From the NCBI GenBank assembly GCA_964019695.1, contig OZ026531.1:6147701-6211700 (forward strand): DNA of 64,000 bases, in the 5' to 3' direction. Position 1 is the stretch's first letter; each line of letters starts with the position of its first letter. A program made the position numbers and the translations under genes. This document shows, in pieces, positions 24,151 to 35,181 of the stretch. This DNA is from Loripinus fragilis. Its lineage: Eukaryota; Mollusca; Bivalvia; Lucinida; Lucinidae. The notes beneath the pieces were generated by a model. The model was given only the letters and a program-made list of their open reading frames with translations, had not been told where the DNA came from and ran no database searches.

Positions 24151-24431
24151 AACCCTGTTCGACTTGTCTGTTCATAAGGCCTGGGCCACTGTTTAATGTG
24201 TAATGTACATTTTCTTGCGTCAAGGCCATCATCACGTGCGACCCCAAACTTTAAAACAACACGTGGCCGGAATTGATGTGCGCGGTCTCTTTGATCTTAA
24301 AAAGGATCATGCTGTCTTTGCCCTTGGCGTCAGCTGATATAATTAGCAGACGTTTTGTGAATTGACCAGGCCCAGCAAAAAAAAAAAAAAAATGTGAATT
24401 CAAACTGTTTGAAACTCTGATATGGGCGGAT

Positions 24432-24465
24432 GCCTCGGACCCAGTATGTTTATTGGGTCCGAGGC
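24432..24465. repeat. Perfect GGGTCCGAGGC hairpin
   Basis: GCCTCGGACCCA and TGGGTCCGAGGC pair over 12 bases around GTATGTTTAT. The same CTCGGACCCA motif forms other small hairpins in E1 (22728-22755) and E2 (35937-35972). Confidence 0.75.
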
Positions 24466-24467
24466 GG

Positions 24468-24615
24468 AGACAGAGGGGGCAGGGGGTCCGGACATCCCCA
24501 TGAAAATCATATGTTGCCATTTGTTTCCTAGAAGAAAAACTGGTACGAACCTCCCTCGAGAAGCAATTCGACCCCCCCCCCCCCCTTTGGAATTGTCTGG
24601 ATCCGCGCACGCATG
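24468..24615. repeat. Short GGATCCA-type element (E1)
   Basis: GAGACAGAGGGGGCAGGGGG to TGTCTGGATCCGCGCACG. The E2 counterpart is 36815-36955, where GGATCC has changed to GGATCT at the right end. Confidence 0.65.
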
Positions 24616-27039
24616 TCTTGACAGGAATTTTATTTTTTTGCATGTAGCAGGTTTAGCTATCATACTTTCTAGAGATAATTGGTAGAACTGCGTAGGTGCG
24701 CTGGCTGATCTGCGCCTTTGTTGTTTGCATGCTAAAAAGTTTCTCGCGGGAATTGGGTAAAAACGCGAAGTTGCAAATTGAAATATACACGGACGATAAA
24801 CGAGAGGCTTTTTCGACCATTTTTTTCTTATCTGAAAGCAAGCAATTGTTGCGGTGAGCCTAACTTTAGACATGCACCTTCATCTACATTCCTTGTATGT
24901 GAGCATTTATGCCCCTGGCAAGACTGTGCGGATGTGCAGGCTCGTCTGAGCCTTCGCTGGTTGCATGTGCGAGAGGTACCATAATCTCATGAACTGGCTC
25001 GTTTCATAGACAGCCCAATGTAAAGCATATTGCAGAAGCATGCATAAATCCCTTTTCATCTTGGTTTGTGCGTCTGTGCGTACGTGTGATGATCCACAGG
25101 AATCATTTAATGTGTAAGACCCATAATACAATTTCACGAGGACGCCGCGCTAGGCTCGTCAGTGTCGTCTTTGTTTGATAAAAAGTTCCATCGGATATAC
25201 AATGTATATAGTTATTTTATTACGCTTATTGCGTGCGCGTTTTGATGGAACTTAGAAATGAAATTGATGCACGCACATTTAAAGCACAGCTAATTAGTGG
25301 GAGTACGTAGGTGTCTAGATTCTTCATCCACTCCAAAACTTTGAGTTACCCGACGAGATTGCACAAAAGCACAGGCTCCCCTGAGCCTTCGCTGATAACA
25401 TTTGTGATAAACACCAGCCGATATGGTTTCATCATGCTCGGATCCAGTGATTCAAAAAAAAGACGCTTAGGCATATTTATGACACAGAAATACCAGAAAG
25501 GCTCAATGATCACAGACACGTAGGACACTGTGTGCACGCGCGCGTGGTTGTGTACATGTATTTGATTTTTGTCATGACTGGACAAAATACCTCCGCGATT
25601 TGCATCAGTCCGACGTTCATTGAACCTAGCGTTTATCATTGAATAAAAGTTTGGCATGCATCAATGCTGGATGCACGCGCATAAGCGACACTGACGATCG
25701 CACTGACAGGCGAAACGCTCCTGTTCCGCTGATATGTTTGTTAATTGACGTGCTCGACGAAAAACGAAAGCATCGTAGACAGACTCACTGATTGACCAAA
25801 TGAACGGAAAAAACGTTCTGTACGAACTATTAAAAATTACAAATAGGAAAAATGACCACTGTACGAACTAATACATGACATTTTGAGCTGACCGGTCATG
25901 AATAATTTATGGTGTACGAACTATTCGAGTGTACGAACTAATACAAGATTTACCGTACTTTCAGAAAAAGATATAGTTTGACCTTTTGACCCCACCCCCT
26001 GGGTCGAGGGTGTGTTTGTGGGCAAAATATTTGCTACCTTGTTGCTGCCAGCGTCGTCAGCTTTAATTTGATATGCAACATGACCATATTCTGAAAAAGT
26101 TTAATTTTGACCTCGGCCCCACCCCCTAAGTCCACCCAACAGGCTCGGACCCAGGCCTTCAAACTGAAATCCCGTTTGATATTTTTCATATCTATTGCTG
26201 CTCTGCCTGTATGCAAAATTTCAGCAAAAACTATTAACAATTGCCTTAGTTATTGCGAAATTTAAATATTTGACCTTTGACCCCTTAGGTGGGGTCAAAG
26301 GGGGTGGGGTAAAACTTTGACACTGCCATGCTTATCTACAGGCACTTGGCAATCATGGTCTAATAGTGAGAAGTTGTTAAATATAATAGCTTTGATAAAA
26401 TGTGAAGATCATCACACAAAAAAGCTAATATAGGTTTTGCCTTATAATTGCCTATACTAAAACAAGGGCAATAACTCAAGTGTTAAGGGGTTGATTTTGA
26501 CCAAACTTATTGGATGTTTGAGAGTCCATGGTACTTATCATTTGTACCAAGAATGAATCAAATCTGACCAATAGGTACTGAGATATGGTTCCGGACGGAC
26601 GGACGGACGGACGCACGGACGACGCCAAAACTATATCCCTCCGACTTCGTCGGGGGATAAAAAAGTGGGTATTTGCTATGGCGTACCATTGACTGAAGTC
26701 TACTTAAATAAACATTGTTTATAATTGTTTATTAAACAACATGAATAAGGAACAAGCATGAACAAACTGTGAAATGTGATTTATACATCCTAAATTCCCA
26801 CTCTACAGAGTACAGACCCTTCAAATGTTTATTCCCATGCTTTTTTAAAAAAGGGATGGGGATATTGCAATCGTCTCCGTCCTTCACGCTATCTCCTCTT
26901 AAACCATTGGACGAAATCCAACCAATTTTGGTGTGTGATTTGCTCACATGAATGGGGTTTAAAAAAATATAATTTTTCCAAAATTCAACCAAATTTGGTG
27001 TGTGAGTTACTCACATGAATGGTATTGCAACGGCACAAT

Positions 27040-27310
27040 TTTTTTTGGTCCCCGCCCCCCGGGGCCTTGGGGAGGGGCCAAAAGGTCAAATATCATTACA
27101 TTTCAATTTCACGGTCAATTTCAAAGATTTTTAAACCAAACTTTGTGTGGGGAGGGCCAAAAGGTCAAATATCATTAAATTTCAATTTCACAGTCAATTT
27201 CAAAGATTTTTAAACCAAACTTTGTGTGTCTTCTTAAAAATGAAAGATATAAATTTCACAGTCAATTTCAAAGATTTTTAAACCAAACTTGGGGGTCTTC
27301 TCACAAATGA
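27040..27310. repeat. ~78-bp tandem repeat
   Basis: Three units contain AATTTCACGGTCAATTTCAA and AGATTTTTAAACCAAACTTT. The first two also share GGCCAAAAGGTCAAATATCA. Upstream is CCCCGCCCCCCGGGGCC, a GC-rich hairpin. Confidence 0.75.
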
Positions 27311-27804
27311 AAGATATAAAATATATTGGACGGGATTTTCATTAAGTGGCCTGGGTCATGCCCCAGGGGTCGGACTTGGTGGTGCTGGGGGGGGGGCGCC
27401 ATCGAATGTTGCTGGTAGTCTGTTCCAAACTGGGGAAAACTGTTCTCAATGTCTATTGAGTCAGGCCAACATCTGGCTTAAAAAAAACATCTTAAAAAAT
27501 ATTTTTGCTATAGATTTTGACTTGGATATCACAAATGGGTGTTGAACATTTTTTTTAAATATATAATTTGCGAATAAAATAAAGAATTCATTAAAAAAAT
27601 CTTTTTTGACAGGCGCCAGCTATGGGATTTTGGCTTGATGACAACTGTTTTTATCACAATATTTTTTTTTTAAATAATGATAAAATATGACTAAATACAC
27701 CTTATTTGATAAATCAATGATTAATCTATGTCTCCCAGTCCTTGTGATTGACTTTTTATGAAATAAAGTTGATAAAGTTGCTTTATATATCGTTATGAAA
27801 CATA

Positions 27805-28090
27805 TGCCTTTTCCATATTACAGGTAAACACATTAACAGTTTTCTGTCATTCGGAAGTAGTTACCTGCTTTCCGATAAGGACCAAGGGTGCCCCGTAATA
27901 TTGATTTGTAACATACATGTACCTGTAGTGTTTGGAAAGGTCTATAATAGTCAAGAGTAACGGACAGCCTGTAAAGACCTTTCCAGACATTACGTCACAA
28001 ATCAGTATCATCCAGAACATTACGGTCTTTATCCAAAAGCTATACTCTGGTTGGCAGAAAACTGCTGTTTACCTGTATTGGAAGGTTAAC
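27805..28090. mobile_element. Foldback element of ~285 bp
   Basis: TTCCATATTACAGGTAAACA ... CAGTTTTCTG pairs with CAGAAAACTG ... TGTTTACCTGTATTGGAA. The arms continue inward through GTAATATTGATTTGT..C / GACGTAATGT and GGAAAGGTCT / AGACCTTTCC. The whole sequence is one long imperfect palindrome with no coding capacity. Confidence 0.8.
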
Positions 28091-28102
28091 AGCACATGTT
28101 AT

Positions 28103-31039
28103 TAGGGCTGCCATGTTTACATGTGTAAACGGCACAGTTTCATGTTTCTGCAATAAACTTTTACAAAATTGACCTACGGTTTACACAAACTTTAGCACGT
28201 GACAAGTGTCGTGGTTTATTAATAGCATTTTCTAATGAAACAAGAAATGTCACAGTCAGGTGACAAATGCCCCCAAAGGAATTGGTCTAGCGTAAGACAC
28301 ATTCGAAGAAAGTTAGCTGTAATATAGGAGATATGCTCCAGAAACGAAAAACCTAGAAATGAAGCCAGAAGTCAATTTCAAGGTAAAAGTGACCTAAAAT
28401 GGTATGCACCACTCTGCCATCCGAAGAGGAATCAACACACCAAATTTGGGATTCCTACATAAAATAATATAGGAGATATGCTCCAGACACGATTATTCTA
28501 GAAACTAGGTCATAGGTCAAGATCACAGTGACCTAAAAATGGTATGCCACACATCAGCATCCAAAGATGTATCCATACAGCAAATTTGGGATTCCCATCT
28601 CAAATAATATAAGAAATATGTTCTGGACACAATTATTCTACAAACTAGGTCAGAGGTCAAGGTCATAGTGACCCAAAAATGGTATGTGACACTCCGTCAT
28701 CAAAAGTTGCATCCACACACCAAATTTGGGATTCTTACCTTTAATAATATAAGAGATATGCTCCGGACACAATTTTTCTAAACACTAGGCCAGAGGTCAA
28801 GGTCACAGTGACCATAAATGGTACAAGACACTCTACAATCCCAAGATGCATTCACACACCAAAATTGGGATTCCTATCTCAAATAATATAAGAGATATGC
28901 TCCTGACACAATTATTATTAAAACTAGGTCAGAGGTCAAGGTCACAGTGCCTGGAAAATGGTAAGTGACACTCCCCCATTCCAAGATGCATATCTACACC
29001 AAATTTGGAATTCCTACCTCCAAGAATATAAGTGATATGCTCCGAACACAATAATTCTTAAAACTAGGTCAGAGGTCAAGGACACAGTGACCTGAAATGG
29101 TATGTGACACTCCATCATCTCAAGATACATTTAAACACCAAATTTGGAATTCCTATCTCAAAAAAAATAGGAGATATGCACTAGACTCAATGCAGTTTCT
29201 AGAAACTAGGTCAGAGGTCAAGTTCAAGGTCATAGTGACCCAATTGTGGTATGCAACACTTCGTCATCCCAAGATGCATTCACACACCAACGTTGAGATT
29301 CCTACCTAAAATAATATAAGAGATGTGCTCTGGACACAATTATTCTAAAAACTAGGTCATAGGTCAAGTTCAAGGTCACAGTGACCCAATAATGGTTTGC
29401 TACACTTCCTCATCCCAAGATGCATCATCACAACAAATTTGAGACTCCTAACTCAAATAATATTAGAGATATGCCCCGGACATGATTATTCTAATAACTA
29501 GGTCAGAGGTCAAGGTCACAGTGACCCAAAAATGATTAGCGACACTTCACAATTCCAAGATGCATTTACAAAGGAAATTTGGAATTCCTATCTCAAAGAA
29601 TATAGAAGATATGCACCAGACTCAATGCAGTTTCTAGAAACTAGGTCAGAGGTCAAGTTCAAGGGCACAGTGACCCAATTATGGTACAGGACACTTTGTC
29701 ATTCCAAGATGCATCCACACACATAATTTGAGATTCCTACCTCAAAGATTATAAGAGATATACTCCGTACACACTTATTCTTAAAACTAGGTCGGAGGTC
29801 AAGGTCAAGGTCACAGTGACCCGAAAATGATATATGACACTCTGTCATCCCAATATGCATTTACACACCAAATTTGGGATTCCTATCTCAAAGAATATAG
29901 GAATATGCACAAGACTCAATGCAGTTTCGAGAAACTAGGTCAGAGGTCAAGTTCAAGGTCACAGTGACCCAATTATGGTACGCGACACTTTCCCATCTCA
30001 AGATGCATCCACACACCAAATTTGAAATTCCTACCTCAAGTAATATAAGAGATATGATCCGGACACAATTTTTCTAAAAACTAGGTCAGAGGTCAAGGTC
30101 ACAGTGACACGAAAATAGTATGCGACAGTCCGCCATCTCAAGATGCATCCACACATCAAATTTGGATTTCCTACCTCAAAGAATATAGGAGATATGCACC
30201 GGACACGAAGCGGGACGGACGGGCGGACATTGTGATTACTATAAAAACTAAGTCAGAGGTCAAGGTCACAGTGACCCGAAAATGGTACACGACACTCCGC
30301 CATCCCAAGATGCATCCACACACCAAATTTGGAATTCCTACCTCAAAGAATATAGGAGATATGCACCGGACACGAAGCGGGACGGACGGACGGACAGTGC
30401 GATTACTATATGCCTCCTTTAGTTCCTTTGGGGGCATAAAAATATTCTCTTAAACAGTGATACGTCACATCTCAATCTGGATCATTAAATCAGATTGTTT
30501 GTTTTCTCAGATTCCACTGTATTTGATAAAGTATCTACCGCAATTAGAAATTATGGCGGACATGCTCAACCGGCCATAATAATGTCCTGAATATTGTCTC
30601 ACTCAGTCACTGCTTGGAACAATTATATTCCTGCATTTTTAACAGCTATTTATGTAAAGGCAAAGAGGAGACGCATGTGAATTGTTTTGTCGGCGTGTTT
30701 ATTGATGTGTATGTGATGATTCGCAGTAATGTCTTTTGTGTGTCCACTCATTAAATACACGATTGTAACTGAAGAAAATGTCCGTAATGTACGAGTCTGG
30801 GCATGTTGCAATCACTTTCCAATTACTTGAAATGAGTTCTATCACAACACCCAACCAGAAACAATTTCGAATATTTGCACAAGCTACATTTTTCAAATGG
30901 TTTTTAGAGAAAATATCAGTGATTTTACAGATCTGCATAATGAAAGAAATTCAATCTGGAAGTAACGTGTAAACGGAATCGTTTCGTTTACTGGAACTTG
31001 TATAAACATTTACTAAATTTCGTAAACTTGGCAGCCCTA
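28103..31039. mobile_element. hAT-like transposon, copy B, split by a nested element
   Basis: Ends TAGGGCTGCCATGTTTAC and GTAAACTTGGCAGCCCTA, flanked by exact 8-bp duplications CATGTTAT (28095-28102 and 31040-31047). It is the inverse of copy A at 11002-11753. A's internal sequence AATGAAAAAATATTCTC is broken here at 28240 by 2.2 kb of another element. Removing that leaves about 740 bp, matching A's 752. This is strong evidence for two independent insertions of the same family. Confidence 0.92.
28241..30437. mobile_element. Satellite-bearing element with ATGCCCCCAAAGGAA termini
   Basis: ATGCCCCCAAAGGAA near 28267 is the exact inverse of TTCCTTTGGGGGCAT at 30422-30436. Between them lie about 14 units of 140-147 bases, marked by CCAAATTTGGGATTCCTAC and AGGTCAGAGGTCAAGGTCAC. 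Direct GGGACGGACGGACGGAC repeats close the array. The start, CAAGAAATGTCACAG, resembles the CAAGA starts at 16799 and 21715. It inserted into an A-rich site in hAT copy B with at most a 2-base duplication. A Helitron-like ('pearl'/HINE) assignment is inference. Confidence 0.82.
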
Positions 31040-31737
31040 CATGTTATATAGCGATTTAATTTCATTAATAAAACATATTTATTTCATAAAGATTAATTCC
31101 AACGACTGGTTCCTACAGTTTGATTATTTGCCTATCAATAATGAGGTTTTTTTCACATATTTTATCATCATTTAACAAAAAAATCGGAGATTGAAACCAC
31201 CCTCATTGGACCAATACACCGGAGCGGGTGCCCATCAAAAGTGAATAAAAAACTAATAAAATTAGTTATTTGAAATATATTGTATGCAAATCAATGTCCG
31301 ATAATTATTCTACATATCCAAATCAAAACACAGAGCAAAAATATCGTTTACGACTGCAAATTGCAAAAGGTCGGTTACTAGTTCCACTCGAATTCCCATT
31401 CATTGACATAAGACAAGATACGATTTCAGAACGAGTTTCAATTGGAAATTACCAATTTAACCACAACCATTGGCTGTTTTCAATAATGAGAAAAGAAACA
31501 ATTGAGACTGTGGTCTGTTAATGGTATTTGGAAATAGTATTACACTAAAGAAAAGTCTTTAAATTTCATCTTGTTTAGAGTGTTGGGTCGTCCACCATTT
31601 TGTTTCTAACAACGCTTTGAGCAAGAGTTAAATTTCTTGCACAAATAGGGGACGCTTCAAGCATGTGGTTGCATTCGAATAAACAAATAACAGTAACGTC
31701 CCCAGGTCAACACGTCCCCGTATGACTTTTTGTCTAT

Positions 31738-32208
31738 GAACAATGGGAAAGTGACAACGTTACAAGACATCACAAGCGAGAGCCAAGGGGTCAGCCCCTT
31801 TCCCAGCAGGTGACCACAAGGCATCAACAAACAGACGTGCATGAAAGCATAACAAAACAAAACAGAAAAAACATAAATAATCCACAAAAGTAGCACCGCC
31901 TTGGAACAGTCAGTAAAAATATTTTACTGGAGGGCTTAAGCCAGTTTAACGGTGCACCGACCTCACCCTTAGTTCAGATGTGGATCAAGACACATAGATG
32001 TTTGGTTTGCATGAAAGACCCCTAACTTATCAATGCATTATCTCCTAGAACATATAAATCAAGATATAAAAAGGAGATAAAGCAAAGATAATGACTCAAC
32101 AGTAAATAAAACTAAATACAGGAGCAAAGGAAATTCAACAGGTAAATCCCCGTAGGCCTGACAACAGCCAAAGCATCAGGCCCCTACCATCTAATCAATA
32201 GATAAGCT
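31738..32208 (-). repeat. R-family repeat, inverted copy R2
   Basis: Inverse of much of 35182-35808: CGAGAGCCAAGGGGTCAGCC, GGAGGGCTTAAGCCAGTTTA, AAAGACCCCTAACTTATCAA and AAAGCATCAGGCCCCTACCA all have their complements there. It joins a plus-oriented copy at 32209 without spacer. Confidence 0.75.
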
Positions 32209-32280
32209 GACCTCTTGGCTCTCGTTTGTGGTGTCCAACTGTGAGTTTGTCACTTTCCCATTGGTATCCTGGGTCAGGTG

Positions 32281-32786
32281 CCCAGCTAGCAATCTATATG
32301 GGACCAATATGGACAGTGCAACCGGGTTCCATATGGGTCCCATATGGGCTGGCCCATGTAAATAAAATAAAATAAACGGTAGAAGCAGGTGCGGGTCCAG
32401 GATTTATTGCTAGGGGGTTCAAATTTACAAAGAAGGTTTCGATTTGAAAATTGTACATGATTATTTGATAGTTTATGCTGACTTTGCTTGAAATTCCTCA
32501 TAAAAATGGAATAATTTTGTCTCAAATGGGGGTACAAGCGAACCCCATGAATCCCCTATGTATCCGCAACTGTAGAAGCTAGCCATGCATAATAAACAAG
32601 GAAATAAGTTTATATAAAGATGAATATATCATTTCTATTTTCTTTATGGGACTGTTATATGGGACCCATCTGGGCAACCCGCATATGGGCTAACCCATAT
32701 GGGACCCATGCAGATCCAGGTTGCACTCCCCATATGGGTCCCATATGGGTAGCCCATATGGGACCCATATAGGCATGTTTGCTGGG
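32281..32786. mobile_element. CCCAGC...GCTGGG transposon with nested insert
   Basis: CCCAGCTAGCAA / TTTGCTGGG ends with palindromic CCCATATGGGACCCATATGG blocks inside. The empty site at 35768 (GTCAGGTGTGGTACTTG) shows that the insertion duplicated only TG (2-4 bases, ambiguous). A second insert sits at 32387-32572. The superfamily cannot be named from what is visible. Confidence 0.78.
32387..32572. mobile_element. GGATCCA-type element with 7-bp TSD
   Basis: AGGTGCGGGTCCAGGATTTA to CCCTATGTATCCGCAACTG, flanked by TAGAAGC on both sides (32380-32386 and 32573-32579). With the (C)AG...CTG ends, the duplication suggests that the GGATCCA-type elements are hAT-related. Confidence 0.72.
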
Positions 32787-32836
32787 TGTGGTACTTGATT
32801 GTATCGATTCCTGATCTTTGCACCCTTACTTACTTT

Positions 32837-33330
32837 AAGTCGAAACCGTCATAGAGTCTGAAGTCCAACCCACCGGCGTGCAGTTAAAGAGGAAAGCAAA
32901 GTTAACAACCGTGATTGGGTCGACCACCAAGCAAGCAGTTTAATTGTAAGTGATCAATTTTAAGAGATAATCAAACGTCATAAAACAGTTGGATATAACA
33001 TGGATATCATGCGACAGTCAGACACAGTCTGTATGTCTGGTTGTAAACCCAATCACGGTTTATAGCTATTTTCCTCTTTACTAGCACGACTGTGGGTCAG
33101 GCCTCATACTCAATGAGGCCCTGACATAAAACTTTAATCGTTCGGCTGGTACCTGACGCTGGTCTTTGGCTGGGCACACCATGGCTCAACTTGAGGTTTT
33201 CTTTAGCTCTGGCTATCTGTGAGTCGTGAGACATTTTCTTTGCTTCATCATAGTGTGTTGATTTGATTAGGTTGTTTCTATGTGATGATATACGGCTCAG
33301 ACCAAATAAACACAGACTGGTCACTTACAT
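32837..33330. repeat. R-family head-to-head fragments (R4 minus, R5 plus)
   Basis: 32837-32925 is an inverted head (AACCCACCGGCGTGCAGTTA, AACCGTGATTGGG). 33042-33330 is a plus-strand relative (AACCCAATCACGG, GTGGGTCAGGCCTCATACTC) ending CAGACTGGTCACTTAC. The two heads face each other across about 115 bases. Confidence 0.65.
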
Positions 33331-34067
33331 ACAGGTAAATGCATTTATTAGAAATACGTTGTCGTGGCTCAATGGTGGCTGAGCTTTCAAAACTGACGTA
33401 TGCTGAAGATGAAATAATCATATCTCCATTATTTTTCTGCATATCTTTGAATTGTCTTCAAAATGCAATGGTTCAATAAACTATCTTTAAGTCTGTATAG
33501 TTATATTTATTGAAAGTTTATCCGTCTTTATGAACATCAGCAAGAAACCATTTTTAGCTATTTTCGGCACTTTTAGCCAAAACTCATCAGAAATCAACAT
33601 AAAAAAGATGAGATAACTTCAATTCTTTATACTGCACTGTATATTTCAGCTTCGCATACCTGGAGTAGCCTCTTATAGTCTTGTGTATGTTCAGATTCAA
33701 TTTTATTGGCTGTAGTACTTTGAAATGGGGCTAAAATAAAGCCTCGACAACATAACTTTGTATTTCCGTCAGTGACCAGTACGTTTATACTTGGTCTGAG
33801 TATAATATGGTAAATCTTGTATTAGTTCGTACAGTAAAAAACAAATATTTTTCTTGGCGTACAAACTAATTGATTTTTTTTTTTGAAAAACGGCGCTGTA
33901 TAAACTAATAAAATGACTTTTTGAAGATCGATAAAACGGGGCAAAAACATGAGAAAATTGCCAAAGAGAGAGGAATTTCAGTTTATCCTTTTAGCCTAAT
34001 CACAGGTTGAATGTCTGATCAGTATTTCAATAAAACTAACATTCTTAATAGCATGGTGAAAGATTGA

Positions 34068-34565
34068 CCTGAGGTTTTCTTTAGCTCTGGCTATCTGTGA
34101 GTCGTGAGCCCTTTTCTTTGTTTCATCATAGTGTATTAATTTAATTAGAGTGTTTCTCCATGATGATACATTGCAATAGTTAGAAGGCTTCCATGCGAGC
34201 TGAACATTTCTTGTACTTCAACAACAGCAGAATCTAGGGCAAAGATTTGGTGCCGGTACAATGCATTTAAGCCCCCCGGTGGCTTGGGCTACTGTCCGTT
34301 CTAAGGCGGTGGTTCTGTTGTTGTTGACTTGTCGTTTATTGTTACTCCCATGGTGGGAGTCTGTAATGGTTCTATGTTTTGTTGTACGTTACTTTATGCC
34401 CCTTCTAGTTTTTTAATCATCTTAATGGGGAAAAGAGAGCTGGTTGCTTTGCTTTATTTGTCTTCCTGGTGTCTTGTGATTGTTGTGTGGCTCTTCCTCG
34501 CGGTGCCATGGGTTTGTCTGCAGTTTTTGATTGTGGTATTTTCTGATCCTACTCACTTACTATTT
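34068..34565 (+). repeat. R-family insert in E2
   Basis: E1 reads GAAAGATTGAAAATAAACAA. E2 reads AAAGATTGA-[498 bp]-TGAAAATAAAC, so TTGA or TGA is duplicated. The insert holds TTAGCTCTGGCTATCTGTGA (as at 33205) and GTCTTCCTGGTGTC ... ACTCACTTAC (as at 1960-2060). Confidence 0.78.
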
Positions 34566-34647
34566 TTGAAAATAAACAACCAAACATGAAAGTCAGGATT
34601 GCCGTTTCAACCGACTGACATGCAACGTGCGATATACCTGGTTACAG

Positions 34648-34703
34648 TAAGTAAGGGTGCAAAGATCAGGAATCGATACAATCAAGTACCACACCTGACC
34701 CAG
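34648..34703 (-). repeat. 56-bp R-family tail insert with TACAG duplication
   Basis: Only the last 56 bases of the family (inverse of CTGGGTCAGG ... GCACCCTTACTTA) inserted into GGTTACAGGCC of E2, leaving TACAG on both sides (34643-34647 and 34704-34708). A severely 5'-truncated copy with a short duplication is what LINE-type target-primed insertion leaves. Confidence 0.8.
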
Positions 34704-35181
34704 TACAGGCCCACTTTACATAGGCCTACTTTACGGAAGGGATGTCACGTCAGACTTGTTCTATGACGATTGTCTTTATTGGAACCATACTCGGACCCAG
34801 TAAAATCTGGATCCGAGGAATGATAACAAAAAATACAACTTCTGATCACTACTGACGGCTAGCTCTACAACGTAAAAGCTGAAGTATACCGCAGCTTTCG
34901 CTTTTGGTCATGATGTAGATTCTTAGTTTCTTGGAATACTCGAAAATGCAGCACAGAAGTAGACAAGACAATACTTACATTCAGTCCTACAGGTTAAACG
35001 TACGCATACGCTCATTGATTTGGAATGAAAACTGAAAATGAAAATGGCGACTTCTAAATATGAAATCTGAACAACTGGAACGCAGAACTCTCATGAATCA
35101 GAGTAGTACATTTCTCTGCCTTCATATTGTAAAAAGACCCACAACTTACGTTTTTGCGAATGCTTACTCCATTAAAGGCTT

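Larger units (their letters stand above)
22289..25955. mobile_element. 3.7-kb TA-flanked TIR element, copy E1
   Basis: Termini CGGTAAATCTTGTATTAGTT and its exact inverse AACTAATACAAGATTTACCG, with a further GTACGAACTA / TAGTTCGTAC pair repeated inside both ends. It sits between TA dinucleotides (22287-22288 and 25956-25957). The neighbouring satellite unit at 22140 gives the empty site: CATGACTACTTTCAG becomes CATGACTA-[element]-TACTTTCAG. A TA duplication fits the Tc1/mariner and some other superfamilies. None of its reading frames (the longest are about 90-157 codons over G/C-rich repeats) resembles a transposase, so it is best called non-autonomous and unclassified. Confidence 0.85.
21713..26662. 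mobile_element. Satellite-bearing element with CCCCCGACGAAG termini
   Basis: TATCCCCCGACGAAG at 21737-21751 is the exact inverse of CTTCGTCGGGGGATA at 26645-26659. The core has units with TTTGACC.CACCCC..GGGTCGAGGGTGTGT and GCTTTAATTTGATATGCAAC (near 21910, 22050, 22165, 25980 and 26110). The right end has GGACGGACGGACGGAC before the terminal repeat. It is split by a 3.7-kb TIR element at 22289-25955; without that insert it is about 1.3 kb. The architecture matches 28241-30437. No open reading frame for a transposase or Rep/helicase is present. Confidence 0.75.
32209..32836 (+). repeat. R-family repeat R3, interrupted by a transposon
   Basis: GACCTCTTGGCTCTCGTTTG ... CCTGGGTCAGG continues as GTGGTACTTGATTGTATCG ... 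GATCTTTGCACCCTTACTTA after removal of 32281-32786. The uninterrupted form is present at 35694-35806. The CTTACTTAC end is the shared 3' terminus of the family. Confidence 0.78.

Noticed and set aside
24251..24873. Several 80-157-codon frames on both strands around 24 kb
   Set aside because: They overlap one another across G/C-rich GGATCCA-type repeats, and the E2 copy does not preserve them.
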